Made by a program: the position numbers and the translations under genes. DNA of 64,000 nucleotides, taken from Cantharellus purpuraceus (Eukaryota; Basidiomycota; Agaricomycetes; Cantharellales; Hydnaceae). Positions within the stretch are counted from its first letter, which is position 1. Every line of letters starts with the position of its first letter. Under the pieces are notes generated by a model. That model did not search any database and was not told the DNA's origin. It saw nothing but the letters and a program-made list of their open reading frames with translations. The stretch covers positions 434,001-498,000 of the forward strand of contig JALBUN010000023.1 in the NCBI GenBank assembly GCA_025174535.1, in the 5' to 3' direction. Of the stretch, positions 44,603 through 56,367 are shown piece after piece.

Positions 44603-45755
44603 ATGCTGCTCAGGCTGTTTTTACCACAACGACCACCGTTAAAACGGTGTCGACTGCTTCATTCCTCTGTCGTTAGTCTTGCAAAGGAGACTCACGGATC
44701 AAGCAATGAGCGGCCTGCCAAATGGACACCTAGTTCGATACGAACTGGAGTGATTGTTCGCAAACGCGGCATGACCTCTCTTTGGGACGAGCATGGTGCA
44801 ATCTATCCCGTAACAATTTTGCAGGTATGCCTCATCAGTATGGTTTCCACACCTTATTATCTTAACATTCTTGCAGTTGGAGAACTGTCAGGTTACAGCG
44901 AATATACGGACAGTTCGTAAAGACTCGTCTATTTATCATGCTGTTCAAGTTGCTGCAACCGATCGTGCTTGGAAAACAACGACACGCCAAATGCGTGGTC
45001 ATTTTGCCAAAGCTGGAGTCTCGCCAAAACAGATTGTGAGGGAGTTTCCTGTCACAAAAGACGCGCATGTTCCCGTTGGTGAGTCTTTTCGAATCAGTGT
45101 GTCGTGTATGGAATTAAAGCCTGATATAGGGACAACTCTATCGGCTGCTCATTTCGTGCCTGGGCAGTATGTTGATATTATAGGCAAATCGTACGCTGGT
45201 TTGCAGTTGTGAAGTATAGCTGCTCACATCTTCTCAGCATTGGAAAGGGTTATGCCGGGACTATGAAGCGATGGAATTTCCACGGACAATCAGCGAGTCA
45301 TGGTACGTCTGTCTCACATCGATCTGCTGGGTCCACTGGTCAACATCAAGTGAGTCTGCGGGTTTTGTATATGATAAAGACCTTCGTTTTATACTGTGTT
45401 TACTTAGGATCCGGGTCGGGTTTGGCCTGGTCGGAAAATGGCTGGTCGATTGGGGGGCGAACGAATAACCCAGCAAAACCTCTACGTCGCGAGAATCGAC
45501 AACAAGCTAAACCTGATCTATGTCCGGGGTTGCGTGCCTGGGTTTGACAATGCGCACCTGATGGTCCGTGATGCGAAGAAGAGAGTAACGCAACTTGCGA
45601 AGCAGCATGACGAGCGAGGTTTGACTGAGAAAATCTTGCCAAAGGGTGTGGTAGATCTTCCGTTTCCAGCTGGTACCATGGAGTTAGCAAAGAGTTTACC
45701 TCCAGTCGTTGCAGCCCCTTCTAATCGTCGTAGTCCCTTCCTACCTTATACATAG
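44603..45755 (+). CDS. Mitochondrial large-subunit ribosomal protein uL3m
   Basis: uL3 family protein of the mitochondrial 50S-like subunit (yeast MrpL9). Starts [20 protein letters not shown], a good mitochondrial presequence. Core motifs are [77 protein letters not shown] and [20 protein letters not shown], then [19 protein letters not shown]. The LGERKG-like uL3 signature is complete. About six exons. It starts 77 bp from the RRN6 start on the opposite strand. Ends with [11 protein letters not shown]. Confidence 0.93.
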
Positions 45756-45878
45756 ACGAGTTGCAATCGTATCAGACAGTTTACGTCACGTCACGCGTGA
45801 CTATTGGTCCGGCACTAACGTGTTCGCATCGCACGTCACTAGTTTGTCCTCTTTCTCTGCCCTCTTGGTAGTCCTGGA

Positions 45879-46873
<995 letters not shown>

Positions 46874-47053
46874 GTGCCCCTTGTGTGTCCATTACGCAAA
46901 GCAGTTCTCTATGATGAAGTGGTCGGGGTTCACAGGTACATGCATGGTTTGCCGGAGGGACGTTGAGGTTGTCTTAGTAGTCGTAGTAGATTCTCTAAAT
47001 ACTGGTGGCTTCCAAACTCACATGCTCGAACCGTGGGAATTACTAGAAATGCC

Positions 47054-48551
47054 ATGCCTCGTGCAGCATTCTCTCAAATACTCGTCCTCTCTGCGTTGGT
47101 TCGAGGAGCTTTGGTGATATACAGCGAATATCATGACGCTCATTCGGTTGTCAAATATACGGATGTTGACTATCGCGTATTCACGGATGCAGCTCGCTTC
47201 CTCCTCGATCCTACTCAGGATGGCGGACAACAAGCGCAAGGCAGGCTGGGGCTGCACCTCGGAGAGTCAGCCTATTCGTTCTGATCAACCTGAAAGTCAC
47301 TGAGCCCTATCCATGCTACAGTCCATACATGCGGGACACCTATCGCTATACACCACTCTTGGCCCTTCTGATGACGCCTAACAGACTTGTACATCCTTCC
47401 TTTGGCAAAATGGTCTTTTCACTATGTGATCTTCTAGTTGGTGCGATGCTCTATGGGATTTTTTGCTCTTTCCCCCCGGTGATTGGCACGACCGCCTCCG
47501 AGGTTCAGCACAAGGCCACCCTTTGGGTTTCCGCTCTGTGGCTTCTAAACCCTTTGGTATTCTCTATATCTACACGAGGGTCATCAGAGTCTGTTCTTGG
47601 CCTGCTCGTTATCGGGACGTTATACCTTATTTTGAAAGGTGACCGGGTACTCGCAGCGTTGCTCTTCGGATTGAGTGTACACTGGAAAATTTATCCCATC
47701 ATTTATGGCTCAAGTATCTTGGCCTTCTACAGTGCCCAGCCACGTCATAACAAGACTATGCCTAGTAATTGGCTCCTTCGAATTGCAAGTCCTCGTGGAA
47801 TTGCTTTCGGAATGTTCAGTGCGATGACCTTTATTGGTGTGACCGGCGCCCTTTATCTAATGTGATTAATCCCACTTCATTATGTTGATGAATCCTTGAC
47901 GAATTCATTTCAATGTAGCTGGGGCTATCCCCTTCTATGGCACTCATATCTATACCATTTGGGCCGTCTGGATCATCGACACAACTTTTCGCCTTATTTC
48001 TACGCGACGTATCTGTCGTATCCGTCGCTAGCACAAAAAGGACAAGAATTGATCTTTTCCGTGGCATCGCAACCCTTGTTGTCTTTTGTGCCGCAGATGG
48101 CCTTGGCTTTGGGGGCAGGGCTATTATTAGGGGCCAAGGATCTCCCTTTTGCATGGTTTGTGCAAACCATGATTTTTGTGACCTTCAACAAAGTCTGCAC
48201 ATCACAGGTAATGTTCTCATGGCTTCCTATGAAATGCATCGATTCACCTTCGTCCAGTATTTTATCTGGTACATCTGGTTTCTGCCATTAATTCTTCCGC
48301 GGTTACGTGTATCCGCTGGTGATGCCGTGTTGATGATTGTCGCATGGGTTGGAGCTCAGGTAAGATGTTGACGTAGCTTTACTGAAAGGCGGCTAACAAG
48401 GGTGATACAGGCATTGTGGCTGTCTATTGCCTATAGACTAGAGTTTTTAGGTAGTCAAGTGTACTTCTGGCTATGGTGTTCCAGTGTCATTCATTTGGCA
48501 GCCAACTGCTGGGTACTGGACAAAATAATGAGAGCATATTATACTGACTGA
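47054..48551 (+). CDS. GPI14: GPI mannosyltransferase I, PIG-M/Gpi14
   Basis: Adds the first mannose to the GPI anchor precursor in the ER lumen, using dolichol-phosphate mannose. The start MPRAAFSQILVLSALVRGAL is at 47054. The catalytic DXD-type loop follows as KYTDVDYRVFTDAARFLLDP. Then RDTYRYTPLLALLMTPN, HPSFGKMVFSLCDLLVGAML, WLLNPLVFSISTRGSSES, ALLFGLSVHWKIYPIIYGSS, HNFSPYFYATYLSYP and FIWYIWFLPLILPRLRVSA, all typical of PIG-M and highly hydrophobic (about ten membrane segments). It ends WLWCSSVIHLAANCWVLDKI. Five or six exons are needed. Confidence 0.94.
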
Positions 48552-49550
48552 CATCCAACCTGCTATTGTGTGACTGCTAGGATAACCACTTGTGAGTGTC
48601 CTGTCTCTGAACGGATCTTGATCTTTATGTGCAATGGATCCTGACTCGAAGAGGTTCCGGCGGATCATTCCAGTTGCAAGTCCCGGTAAGCTTTCAGGTC
48701 TGCACCAAAGTTAAAGGTGTCGGTTCATCGAATAGGCATTTTAGGCTAAGCGTATGTTTAGGTAGACATCTTGGTGTTCAACTGACCTGAGGATTCCCAG
48801 CAGCGCTGAGTCAGATTAGGATCAACCCACCGAAGCCGACAGCTGTCGTTCGATACTACAGAAGAATTTCGAGCCAATCCTGAATGGAAAGTCTGGTATG
48901 ACACTTGCCACGCTGATGCACCGACTAGGTCAGCATTTCCTCTGAGATCTTTGAGCGCGTTATTGCCTTGACTACTAATTTCAAATGCACATCATGTGCT
49001 GGCAACTGGCACGAGCACTTTGAATTTGAACTACGGTAACAGAAGAAGAGTGTTACGAAAGAAAAACATGCTTTGATTTCAGCGTGCACGCTCCACGGTG
49101 GCGCTTCAAAAAGTGTCACGTGATGTCCAGGTCAGGGATGACTGTTTTTGGCATGAGTGTCATGGCGGGCTTCCAGCGCTTGCATTGAATGATGTGGAAG
49201 CTTTGTCCGATTAAGAAGAGTTGTAAGACGGTGAGCACTTTTAACATACTTCTTCGTATCGCTGCTACACGTTTTGCCATTAGCGCCCTTAGAAGTCCGA
49301 AAGAGGATGGAGACACGATGCTTAGGCTCTCGTTACACGCCGCTGCGCATGTCGACTGCGGCCCCTGCGCGCAGGCAATTTCCGCCTGATGGATGGTTAT
49401 GCCTTGTAGCATTTGCCTCTTTGTAGAGTTGTGATACGTCCCCTCTAGCTTGGCTTAGGAGCGGAACGGTTGTGACGTATGCCGAAGCCTGATGACACAC
49501 GCGGCCTCGGTCCTGCACATGGGAATTCTCGTATAAGAGTGTCCGGATGT
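48552..49550. other. ~1-kb intergenic region, no gene recognised
   Basis: No conserved frame. The region holds the promoter of the MFS gene and the 3' end of GPI14. Frames near 48471-48668 and 49116-49412 have no recognisable content. Confidence 0.4.
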
Positions 49551-52210
49551 ATGCATCGTTATCTACCCTCCTCAGCGACCACCATGTGTGAGCATTGCAT
49601 TGCAGCTCAATCCCAGTCTCCCACGCCGTCAGCAGTAGATCGTGGCAAAAACCCAGAGACACCCGTCATCGCGCAAGAAGCTGTGAAGCTCCTAACTGCT
49701 TCTGAGCGCACAGGTATGCCTGACAGACATCAGCTACATGATGCATCCTCTCAAACTCCAGCGACGCAGTGTTAAAGACCGCACCCAACACCGACATCAC
49801 CCCAGACAACAGCGTTCCTGATGAAGCTGCCGGAAGCGATGATGAGGAGAGCACGGAATTAGAGGAGAGGGCAAAACAGCCGTTTTACAAGCGGCCCTCC
49901 GCCTGGTGGTCAGTTCATGATCACTCCTTTTAGAGCTACTTTTGATACCCAATATGTTCCTATAATCGTGGCTTAGGATGCTGGGAATGGTTCCCACTGC
50001 CGCCATTGCAACGTCGACGACCATTGCCCCTCGCATTGAAATATTCACAAAGCTTGCCTGTGAAGCCATTAGACCAGGTTATGAAACTTTGGCCGGCAAT
50101 GAGTTTGGTATAGCACGGATTGTCCAGCCTCCTTCAAAGTTGTGTGCCCAAGACCCCGACGTTCAAGCGGCTGTAGCCCAATTAACGACTCGTGAGTGGC
50201 CCGTATAATCTTTAATACTGGTCAACTTATTCTCTCCCGCTTAATCTCCAAGTCATGACTGTGTCAATGGGAGTATTGTCCTGCCTCTCCACTGGATGGT
50301 GGGGACAAGTATGACTTATAGTTTGCGTCTCCCCACATCCCTCACACACGTCTTACTGCAGCTTTCCGACCGTATTGGTCGGATGCCGATCATCAGAATT
50401 GCCGCTTGCGGCCTCCTGATAACGTCATTTCACTTCCTTGGCCCACCCTTACTCCCCATGCTTATATCCGTGCTCGCAGCGACCTGAACTTCATCCTAGT
50501 ATCTCTCGCTGCGAAGCGGCTTCCGGGAGGGTACCGTTTCATGTTGGTAGGTCCGATCATTGATGGAATGTTTGGAGGTGCGTAGACCGCTGTGTGGAAG
50601 ACTTTCGTCTCCTGAGGATACCGGACGACAGGTATGACCACACTCATGGCGGGTTTTCATTCGTATATCAGCGATAGCACTGCACCCGTGGCACGGTGAG
50701 TGCTTTATGTCCATCTATTCGTATGTCACTAAACGGGCATATCATAGATCCCGTGTCTTTGCTCTTAATCTAGGCCTGCTTTTCGGAGGCATGGTAAGAC
50801 GTACCTACTCGTTTCAATGTTCCCCGTACTTGAACAACTTTTCGTCAGGCAATCGGACCCACACTTGGTGGACTTATGATCCGATGGACTAATAATCTGC
50901 TCTCCGTCTATTATCTCGCCACGGGGGTCCACATATTATACACGCTCCTCGCTATATTCGTCATTCCCGAGTCTCTGACACGTGCCTCTATGCGGAGGGC
51001 GCGAAAGCGCAGAGAGGCAATTCGGAATGAACGAGAAGCAGCTCTCGAGCACGATAGCAACGAGTCGCGCGCAACGGTTATAAAAGCAAAGTTATGGAGC
51101 TATCTCTGGGTGCCCTTTATGTTTTTGGCTCCGCTGAGCATATTTCTCCCGCAACGGCGACCTGATGGCAAGGGCTGGGATATCAACTTGACATTATTGG
51201 CTCTGAGCGGTGCATTCGCTGGTTTGCTGATGGCAAGTTATCTCTGAAGCCAACGCCACAATTGCATCACCTAAACGTCGGTTTAGGGCTCCTATTCAGT
51301 TACGTTTCAGTACGCACAAAAGACGTTCGGATGGGACTCTGAGATAGTGAGTTAGTCACCGTTTGGGTTGCCTTCAAAGGTGTCTCACACTCGCATACAG
51401 TTGGGCTATTGGCTTAGTGTCGTTGGCGTCACCCGCTCAGGGAACCTTATCATCCTTCTTCCTCGTGAATTTTGCCGTTCTTGTATGGTAATGATACTAT
51501 CTGACCACACCTCCAGTGATTATCAAGTACTTCACTCCGAAGGCCACGCCTATCCAGCTGCCAATCTCTCCATCCGAGCCTCTGCACCCAACACAACTTA
51601 CAACACCGCCTGATGCTGATTCGCTCCCTATCGCAAAGCCAAAACACTCCGCCTTTATTGATCTCACCCTCGCCCGGGTTTCTCTGTGCATCGACCTCAT
51701 CTGTTACGCAGCCATGGCGTTGTCCATGTCTTCTCTATCGTGGTCAACGGGGAGCGTGATACGCTCGTTCAGTGGCGGCTTCACCCCTGCCCTGCAAAGT
51801 GTGGCTCTTGTTCTATACGAGAGGGGTCCGAACGAGGGTGTCGAGATTGGGAGGCTTTTCGGCGGATTGAGTATTATTCAGGCACTGTGGTAAGACTCGT
51901 CAACTTTCTGGCGCGTGCATACCTTCGTCGTCTCAACGCGTGCCGTAGCAACCAAATAATAGGTCCGTCGTTGTTTGGCATGACATATGCCTCAACTGTC
52001 GATGTATTTCCAAAGGTATGGCCTTATCTTATGTCGCCGAAGGAATGGATGTCATCTGATCCCACTCAGGCCATTTTCGTGGTGGCCGCTGGTTTATCGA
52101 CCTGTGCGCTAGCGTTTATATTATTTGTCCAGCTCCCAAAGGCGCCTCCGAAGTTAGGAGATGATACAGAAGATATGACTCTAGATGGTGTACAGAGCTC
52201 TTTCCCTTAA
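49551..52210 (+). CDS. Major facilitator superfamily transporter
   Basis: Twelve-TM-type MFS protein of the fungal drug/solute permease kind. The start is at 49551 or the in-frame ATG 49584. A hydrophilic acidic N-terminus (PDEAAGSDDEESTELEERAK, then QPFYKRPSAWW) precedes TM1. The MFS motif A loop is STGWWGQLSDRIGRMP. Later LMVGPIIDGMFGG-like, RSRVFALNLGLLFGGMAIGP, LATGVHILYTLLAIFVIPES, and a charged central loop MRRARKRREAIRNEREAALE follow. The second half has FMFLAPLSIFLPQRRPDG, ALSGAFAGLLMGSY, SVIRSFSGGFTPALQSVALV and AIFVVAAGLSTCALAFILFV. It stops at 52210. Many exons; not all are fixed. The substrate is unknown. Confidence 0.88.
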
Positions 52211-52596
52211 AGCGGCGTGTATGAATCGTGGGCAAGCTTTTCAGGCAGCTAAAAGCTCAGTTTGAAAATATTAGATTCTTCTCTTGTTGTATGTGATATC
52301 ACCCCAAGTTCTGCTGGACCGGCAATGTAATCATAATAGAGCTTTGATTCATCTTATCACTGCATTTACTATCACGTCTTTTCCCACTTGAAACGTAATA
52401 GCAAGCCATATTTGTTATAGGTTTGAACCATCCTTGAAGTAGAGGAGATTATATGGGCATCCAGTATGATATGAACATGGAGATTGAAGGTCGCCATCTT
52501 GTTCAGGAGGGCCATTCTGACTTCCAACAAGTGCCAGAAGAGTTTCCCGACATTATCTGTTGTTAAATTCGTCGTCCTACTCTGAGCGTATGAGCT
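52211..52596. other. Intergenic gap between convergent genes
   Basis: About 390 nt of 3' UTR-type AT-rich sequence between the MFS gene and the F-box protein. No coding frame seen. Confidence 0.4.
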
Positions 52597-53964
52597 TCAA
52601 GGAGACTCAGTGTAAGAGTGATTACATGCCTGGCCAGGGATATTATTGATCTGTATCAACCCATGAGACCCCTCTACTATCTGTGTAAAAGCCGCTCGGT
52701 CATGGCTCTCCTCCAACAAATCGCATCCCTCAAAGATGACTGTATGAAGTCGGCCGTCTGCCCCGCCAATCGGCGCTCGGCTCCGCACCAGATCTTGTAC
52801 GGCCTTCCACGGAAGTTTGAGGCAGGATTTGAAATGTAAAGTAGACAGTAAGGGAAATATCTCGAGATCGGATGGACGTGACCCATCGCATGTTAGGGAC
52901 AACAACGCTTCAACATCTGCCGTGCCGCGATCCAGCGTCAGTGTCTCGAGCTGGATGAATTTGGAAAGCCATGGCATGTCTTCTAGTGTTATAGTGTGAC
53001 GGTGCAAATCTAGTGACTTCAATGGTGGTATATTTCCGCCCATCAGGGAGTCCAGCAGCAGTCTCAGCGGTGTGTCCCACAATGTTAGATGTTCGAGGAA
53101 CGGAACATCGAGCGCTTCCAGAAAAGTTGGATCGTAGTCGGGGAATGTTCCGATGCTCAGACTTCGCAAACTCGGGATGGGGATTCTGGCTGGTATCCTG
53201 AGCGCAGATATGTCCAAAGGTGTGTGAAGGTATATTGTCAGCGTTTCAAGGCTGGTGAAGGATGCTAAGATTTCCATAGACTCGAATCCGGCAACGTCCG
53301 CGACCCAGAGACCACTCAGTTCTCGAAGACGGGTTGGATCAAGGCTTAAGAGCGACAGTTGGAATCGTAAGCTGTTGAGACGGCAAATCTGGAGCTGGGG
53401 AACAACCAGGCACTTCCTGAGGCATTCCAGGTCTAGTGGCGACGGCAACTTGTCCCAACCCCAGACGTCAAGGACTCTGAGATACGGGGCGTGAATGGGT
53501 AGAGTGCGTCTGAGGAGGGACCTTGAAAACCATGGTGTAAGAGAGCCTCTCAGTTCTAATAACCGGTGGAAATTATCCAAGAGAATTTCGATTACGCCCT
53601 CGGCTCGTTTCGTATCATGCTCATACACAGCTAGCCGGACTTTGAGAGGGAATGAGCCAGCATTGTCCAGCCACATTTGAAAGAGGCCAGAGGGATTAAG
53701 TAGAAGCTTTTCTCCCAAGTTCACCTCTGTCCACAACTGTGGTGTCGCGCGCGCCGTCTGTCGCCAATACTGGCAAACGTGAAGGAGAAGGAGAGGCGCA
53801 TCGTCGGGAGATGCTGGGTTTGATGTAGACGGGATACAATAGATGAAGATTTCCCCAAGTATCTCGGGTGCCAGACGGTTTATAGAAGATGAACTTGCAA
53901 GTGTCAAGGGGGATGTCGTCGTGATGTCCACAGCGTCACTCTTGAAATGTTGTTCCAACGACAT
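52597..53964 (-). CDS. F-box protein with LRR-like C-terminus
   Basis: One uninterrupted 455-aa frame. Residues 28-75 form a fungal F-box: INRLAPEILGEIFIYCIPST, then LLLLHVCQYWRQTARATPQL and WTEVNLGE. The rest is leucine-rich with an irregular LRR-like spacing, for example LDVWGWDKLPSPLDLECLRK, LETLTIYLHTPLDISALRIP, LRSLSIGTFPDYDPTFLEAL, FLEHLTLWDTPLRLLLDSLM and LETLTLDRGTADVEALLSLT. This is the common, greatly expanded basidiomycete F-box/LRR type. It likely binds Skp1 in an SCF ubiquitin ligase, but the target is unknown. The lack of introns differs from the neighbours and fits a duplicated family member. Confidence 0.85.
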   Translation of the reverse strand: MSLEQHFKSDAVDITTTSPLTLASSSSINRLAPEILGEIFIYCIPSTSNPASPDDAPLLLLHVCQYWRQTARATPQLWTEVNLGEKLLLNPSGLFQMWLDNAGSFPLKVRLAVYEHDTKRAEGVIEILLDNFHRLLELRGSLTPWFSRSLLRRTLPIHAPYLRVLDVWGWDKLPSPLDLECLRKCLVVPQLQICRLNSLRFQLSLLSLDPTRLRELSGLWVADVAGFESMEILASFTSLETLTIYLHTPLDISALRIPARIPIPSLRSLSIGTFPDYDPTFLEALDVPFLEHLTLWDTPLRLLLDSLMGGNIPPLKSLDLHRHTITLEDMPWLSKFIQLETLTLDRGTADVEALLSLTCDGSRPSDLEIFPLLSTLHFKSCLKLPWKAVQDLVRSRAPIGGADGRLHTVIFEGCDLLEESHDRAAFTQIVEGSHGLIQINNIPGQACNHSYTESP

Positions 53965-54153
53965 GGATATGATTCAGTTTTGCTGGTATTGTCTGCTTTG
54001 AAGTGGTCGTTATAAACCGACATGATAAAAGAGGTTCAGCTTCCCCGTCTAAGCATGACCATCATTGCTAGTGATGGCCGCACAGCGGATGGGGCCGGCC
54101 GATCCGACGAAAGCAATATACCTTTCAACGCACACGCCGCCACCGCGCACAAG

Positions 54154-54869
54154 ATGGTAAATATGCTTCTCGCTACGACGCATGTCCTTTAGACTCACAA
54201 TTGCAGTCGCACACTGTAGATATTCCCCAGGAGCTGAAGGTCACCCTGTCTACCTTGTGTGTGATCTTTCGTATACTGAATCGATCGTCTTTCTCGCCGG
54301 CATGTCCAGGATGCATTGCGCAAATTTCGCTTTGCGCGTCGAAGCTCAGGAAGTGCCGCCATGGTAATCAAGATCAACAAGCAAAAACTCATCATGGAAG
54401 AAGTCGAGCAATTCGATTCCATAACCGTCGAGGACCTTGCAGAAGGTGCACTGCCTTGATCTTGTGGCTTTGCAACGATGCTTCAAATGGTCTTTTCCAG
54501 AATTGCCGGAAAATTCTCCCCGTTATGTTGTTCTCTCCTACGAGCTTGACCATAAAGATGGCCGCAAGTCGTTTCCTTTGGTTCTCGTCAATTGGGCACC
54601 TACTTCGAGCGAAACGGGACTCCTCACGCTGCATGCCAGTGCTCTCCTTGACTTCCAAACGACGGTACGAGGTCTCCTATTGATGGTGCTCGACATTTTA
54701 ACTTTTGACACTGTATCTTTGTTCCAAGGCGGACGTGTCAAAGGTTGGTTCTGGTGTCTAACTATTCATGACACCCTTCTGACATATTTGTCGCGCTCAG
54801 ATCATCGAAATCCGCGATGGTGCCGAGTCTTTAAGCAAAGCAGCCATTGACAGCAAACTTCTCTCTTGA
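54154..54869 (+). CDS. GMF1: Glia maturation factor homologue, ADF-H domain Arp2/3 debrancher
   Basis: GMF (yeast Aim7) binds Arp2/3 and removes actin branches. The first coding exon is just ATG (54154-54156), followed by GTAAAT. Exon 2 (54207-54239) reads SHTVDIPQELK. Exon 3 begins DALRKFRFARRSSGSAAMVI, then KINKQKLIMEEVEQFDSITV and EDLAE. Exon 4 has ELPENSPRYVVLSYELDHKD, GRKSFPLVLVNWAPTSSETG and LLTLHASALLDFQTT. A 15-nt exon, ADVSK, follows, then IIEIRDGAESLSKAAIDSKL and LS with stop at 54869. Length is about 143 aa, as in the family. The LVLVNWAP strand and C-terminal helix are typical of GMF rather than cofilin. Identity is secure; the tiny exons are inferred. Confidence 0.9.
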
Positions 54870-55088
54870 GACGTTATCTGTACTTTTACTCGTAGATCTT
54901 TCCTCCCTCAACACATACATGCAGGAACAAGCAGGACAGTTCTCGTCCACTGGCAAATAAAGCCTATATACAAGGACGATGATGATTGTATTATGGTCTC
55001 TAGACAGATCCTACTTGGATTCCTAAGCTTCGCTTAGCCCGTGCCAAACATGAGGAAAATCACTACTGAAGATTTATTCAGCTGCCGA

Positions 55089-56104
55089 CTAAGATGCCGC
55101 TGGTACTGGTGCGTCGGGTCCAGTCTTCTGTTCAGACGGTGCTGCCGGAGTCTCTGTTGACTTTGCAGATGACTTCTTCGTTGTGAGCCAATGTACAAAA
55201 TGGGGGACATCCTGACCAAGATCCATCCATCTCGATCAGCAGCCGCATCTAAGAGGCCATCACGCTCTTACCTTATAAATTTGACCTGGCATGCTCCGTT
55301 CGGCAATAAATTGTGGTATGTTGCCGCCAGGAGTTGACGAGGTTGCCATCCTATGCCATAAGTCTACAAAACTGCTTAGCGACAGTTTTGACCACGGCCA
55401 CTCACGCCCATTCCACTACACCATCCCCTTCTTTCACCCGTTCGACGCTAACGTACCGTCCTCTGGCGCCCTTTTCTTCTTGGGCCTTCATTTCTGCGTT
55501 TTCCGAGACATCAACCGGCACGCTGATGATCCACCCTTCACGTGGCGTTCCCTCATCTCCACCTGCGAGATGTGTCACCTGCAACACGGTAAACACTCGT
55601 GGCGATACAGGCGGGGTGAACCTATAGTGCAACGTCCATAATGTCTGGTTGGGTGAAATGGTCTTTAACCGTGTGACCTTGTCCAGCTCTGGTATGAACC
55701 TACCAGACAGAAGGTCACCATGAGTTACAGTGTGATCCGACGACAACATACATACTCTTTTTCATTCACGGCCTTGTTTCTTCCCAAGCCCTCCCAAAAG
55801 TCATCAAAGGTAGCCTCTGTGTGTTCCGAGTAACGTGCGTGCCACGCAGCGCCGTCTCCAGGTTGCTTGGCTCGAGAAGAGGTCTTCACTTTGTACGGAG
55901 TGGGGGGCTTTGAGCTACTGAATGTTTTCCCCTCTTTCCATGAGCCAAGAGTCTCGAGCAATGCTTTCCCAGCTGCTACAAGAGCATGCTCGGATGGAAG
56001 AGCTATCACGAGCTTGTCAGTGTAGCTCGACGTTATAATTGTTGAGGAAACACACCGGAAAGGGCATAAGGAGTGATAGTGAGCTGAATTTCCTTGGTAG
56101 CCAT
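55089..56104 (-). CDS. DUF3074 / START-like domain protein
   Basis: Minus strand, start MATKEIQLTITPYALS at 56104. A fungal protein of the DUF3074 family, with a helix-grip (START/Bet v1-like) fold suspected of binding lipids. Typical pieces are LVAAGKALLETLGSWKEGKT, YKVKTSSRAKQPGDGAAWHA, RYSEHTEATFDDFWEGLGRN, KTISPNQTLWTLHYRFTPPV, SPRVFTVLQVTHLAGGDEGT and GWIISVPVDVSENAE. The C-terminal exons give MATSSTPGGNIPQFIAERSM, PGQIYKDVPHFVHWLTTKKS and a low-complexity end. The function is not established. Confidence 0.8.
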
Positions 56105-56367
56105 GGTACTCGTCGACTGCAAAGCTTGGCTTACAGTCTTATGTAGTAGGTAGGGTATTAATTATAGTGAAAAGAAATGTCTATTTTAAAACGTTTCCCA
56201 CACCTATAGGCTGCGCTGGCAACTTGGCACCACTTGCCAAGGACTAGCCGGAATTTAAGGTTGTCTACACAATCAAATAATACATATAAGTACAGTGACA
56301 AGCTCAATACTCGAGTCCAATTTACGACCCATAGAAACGTGCAGACCATGAGCTAGCAATACATTCC

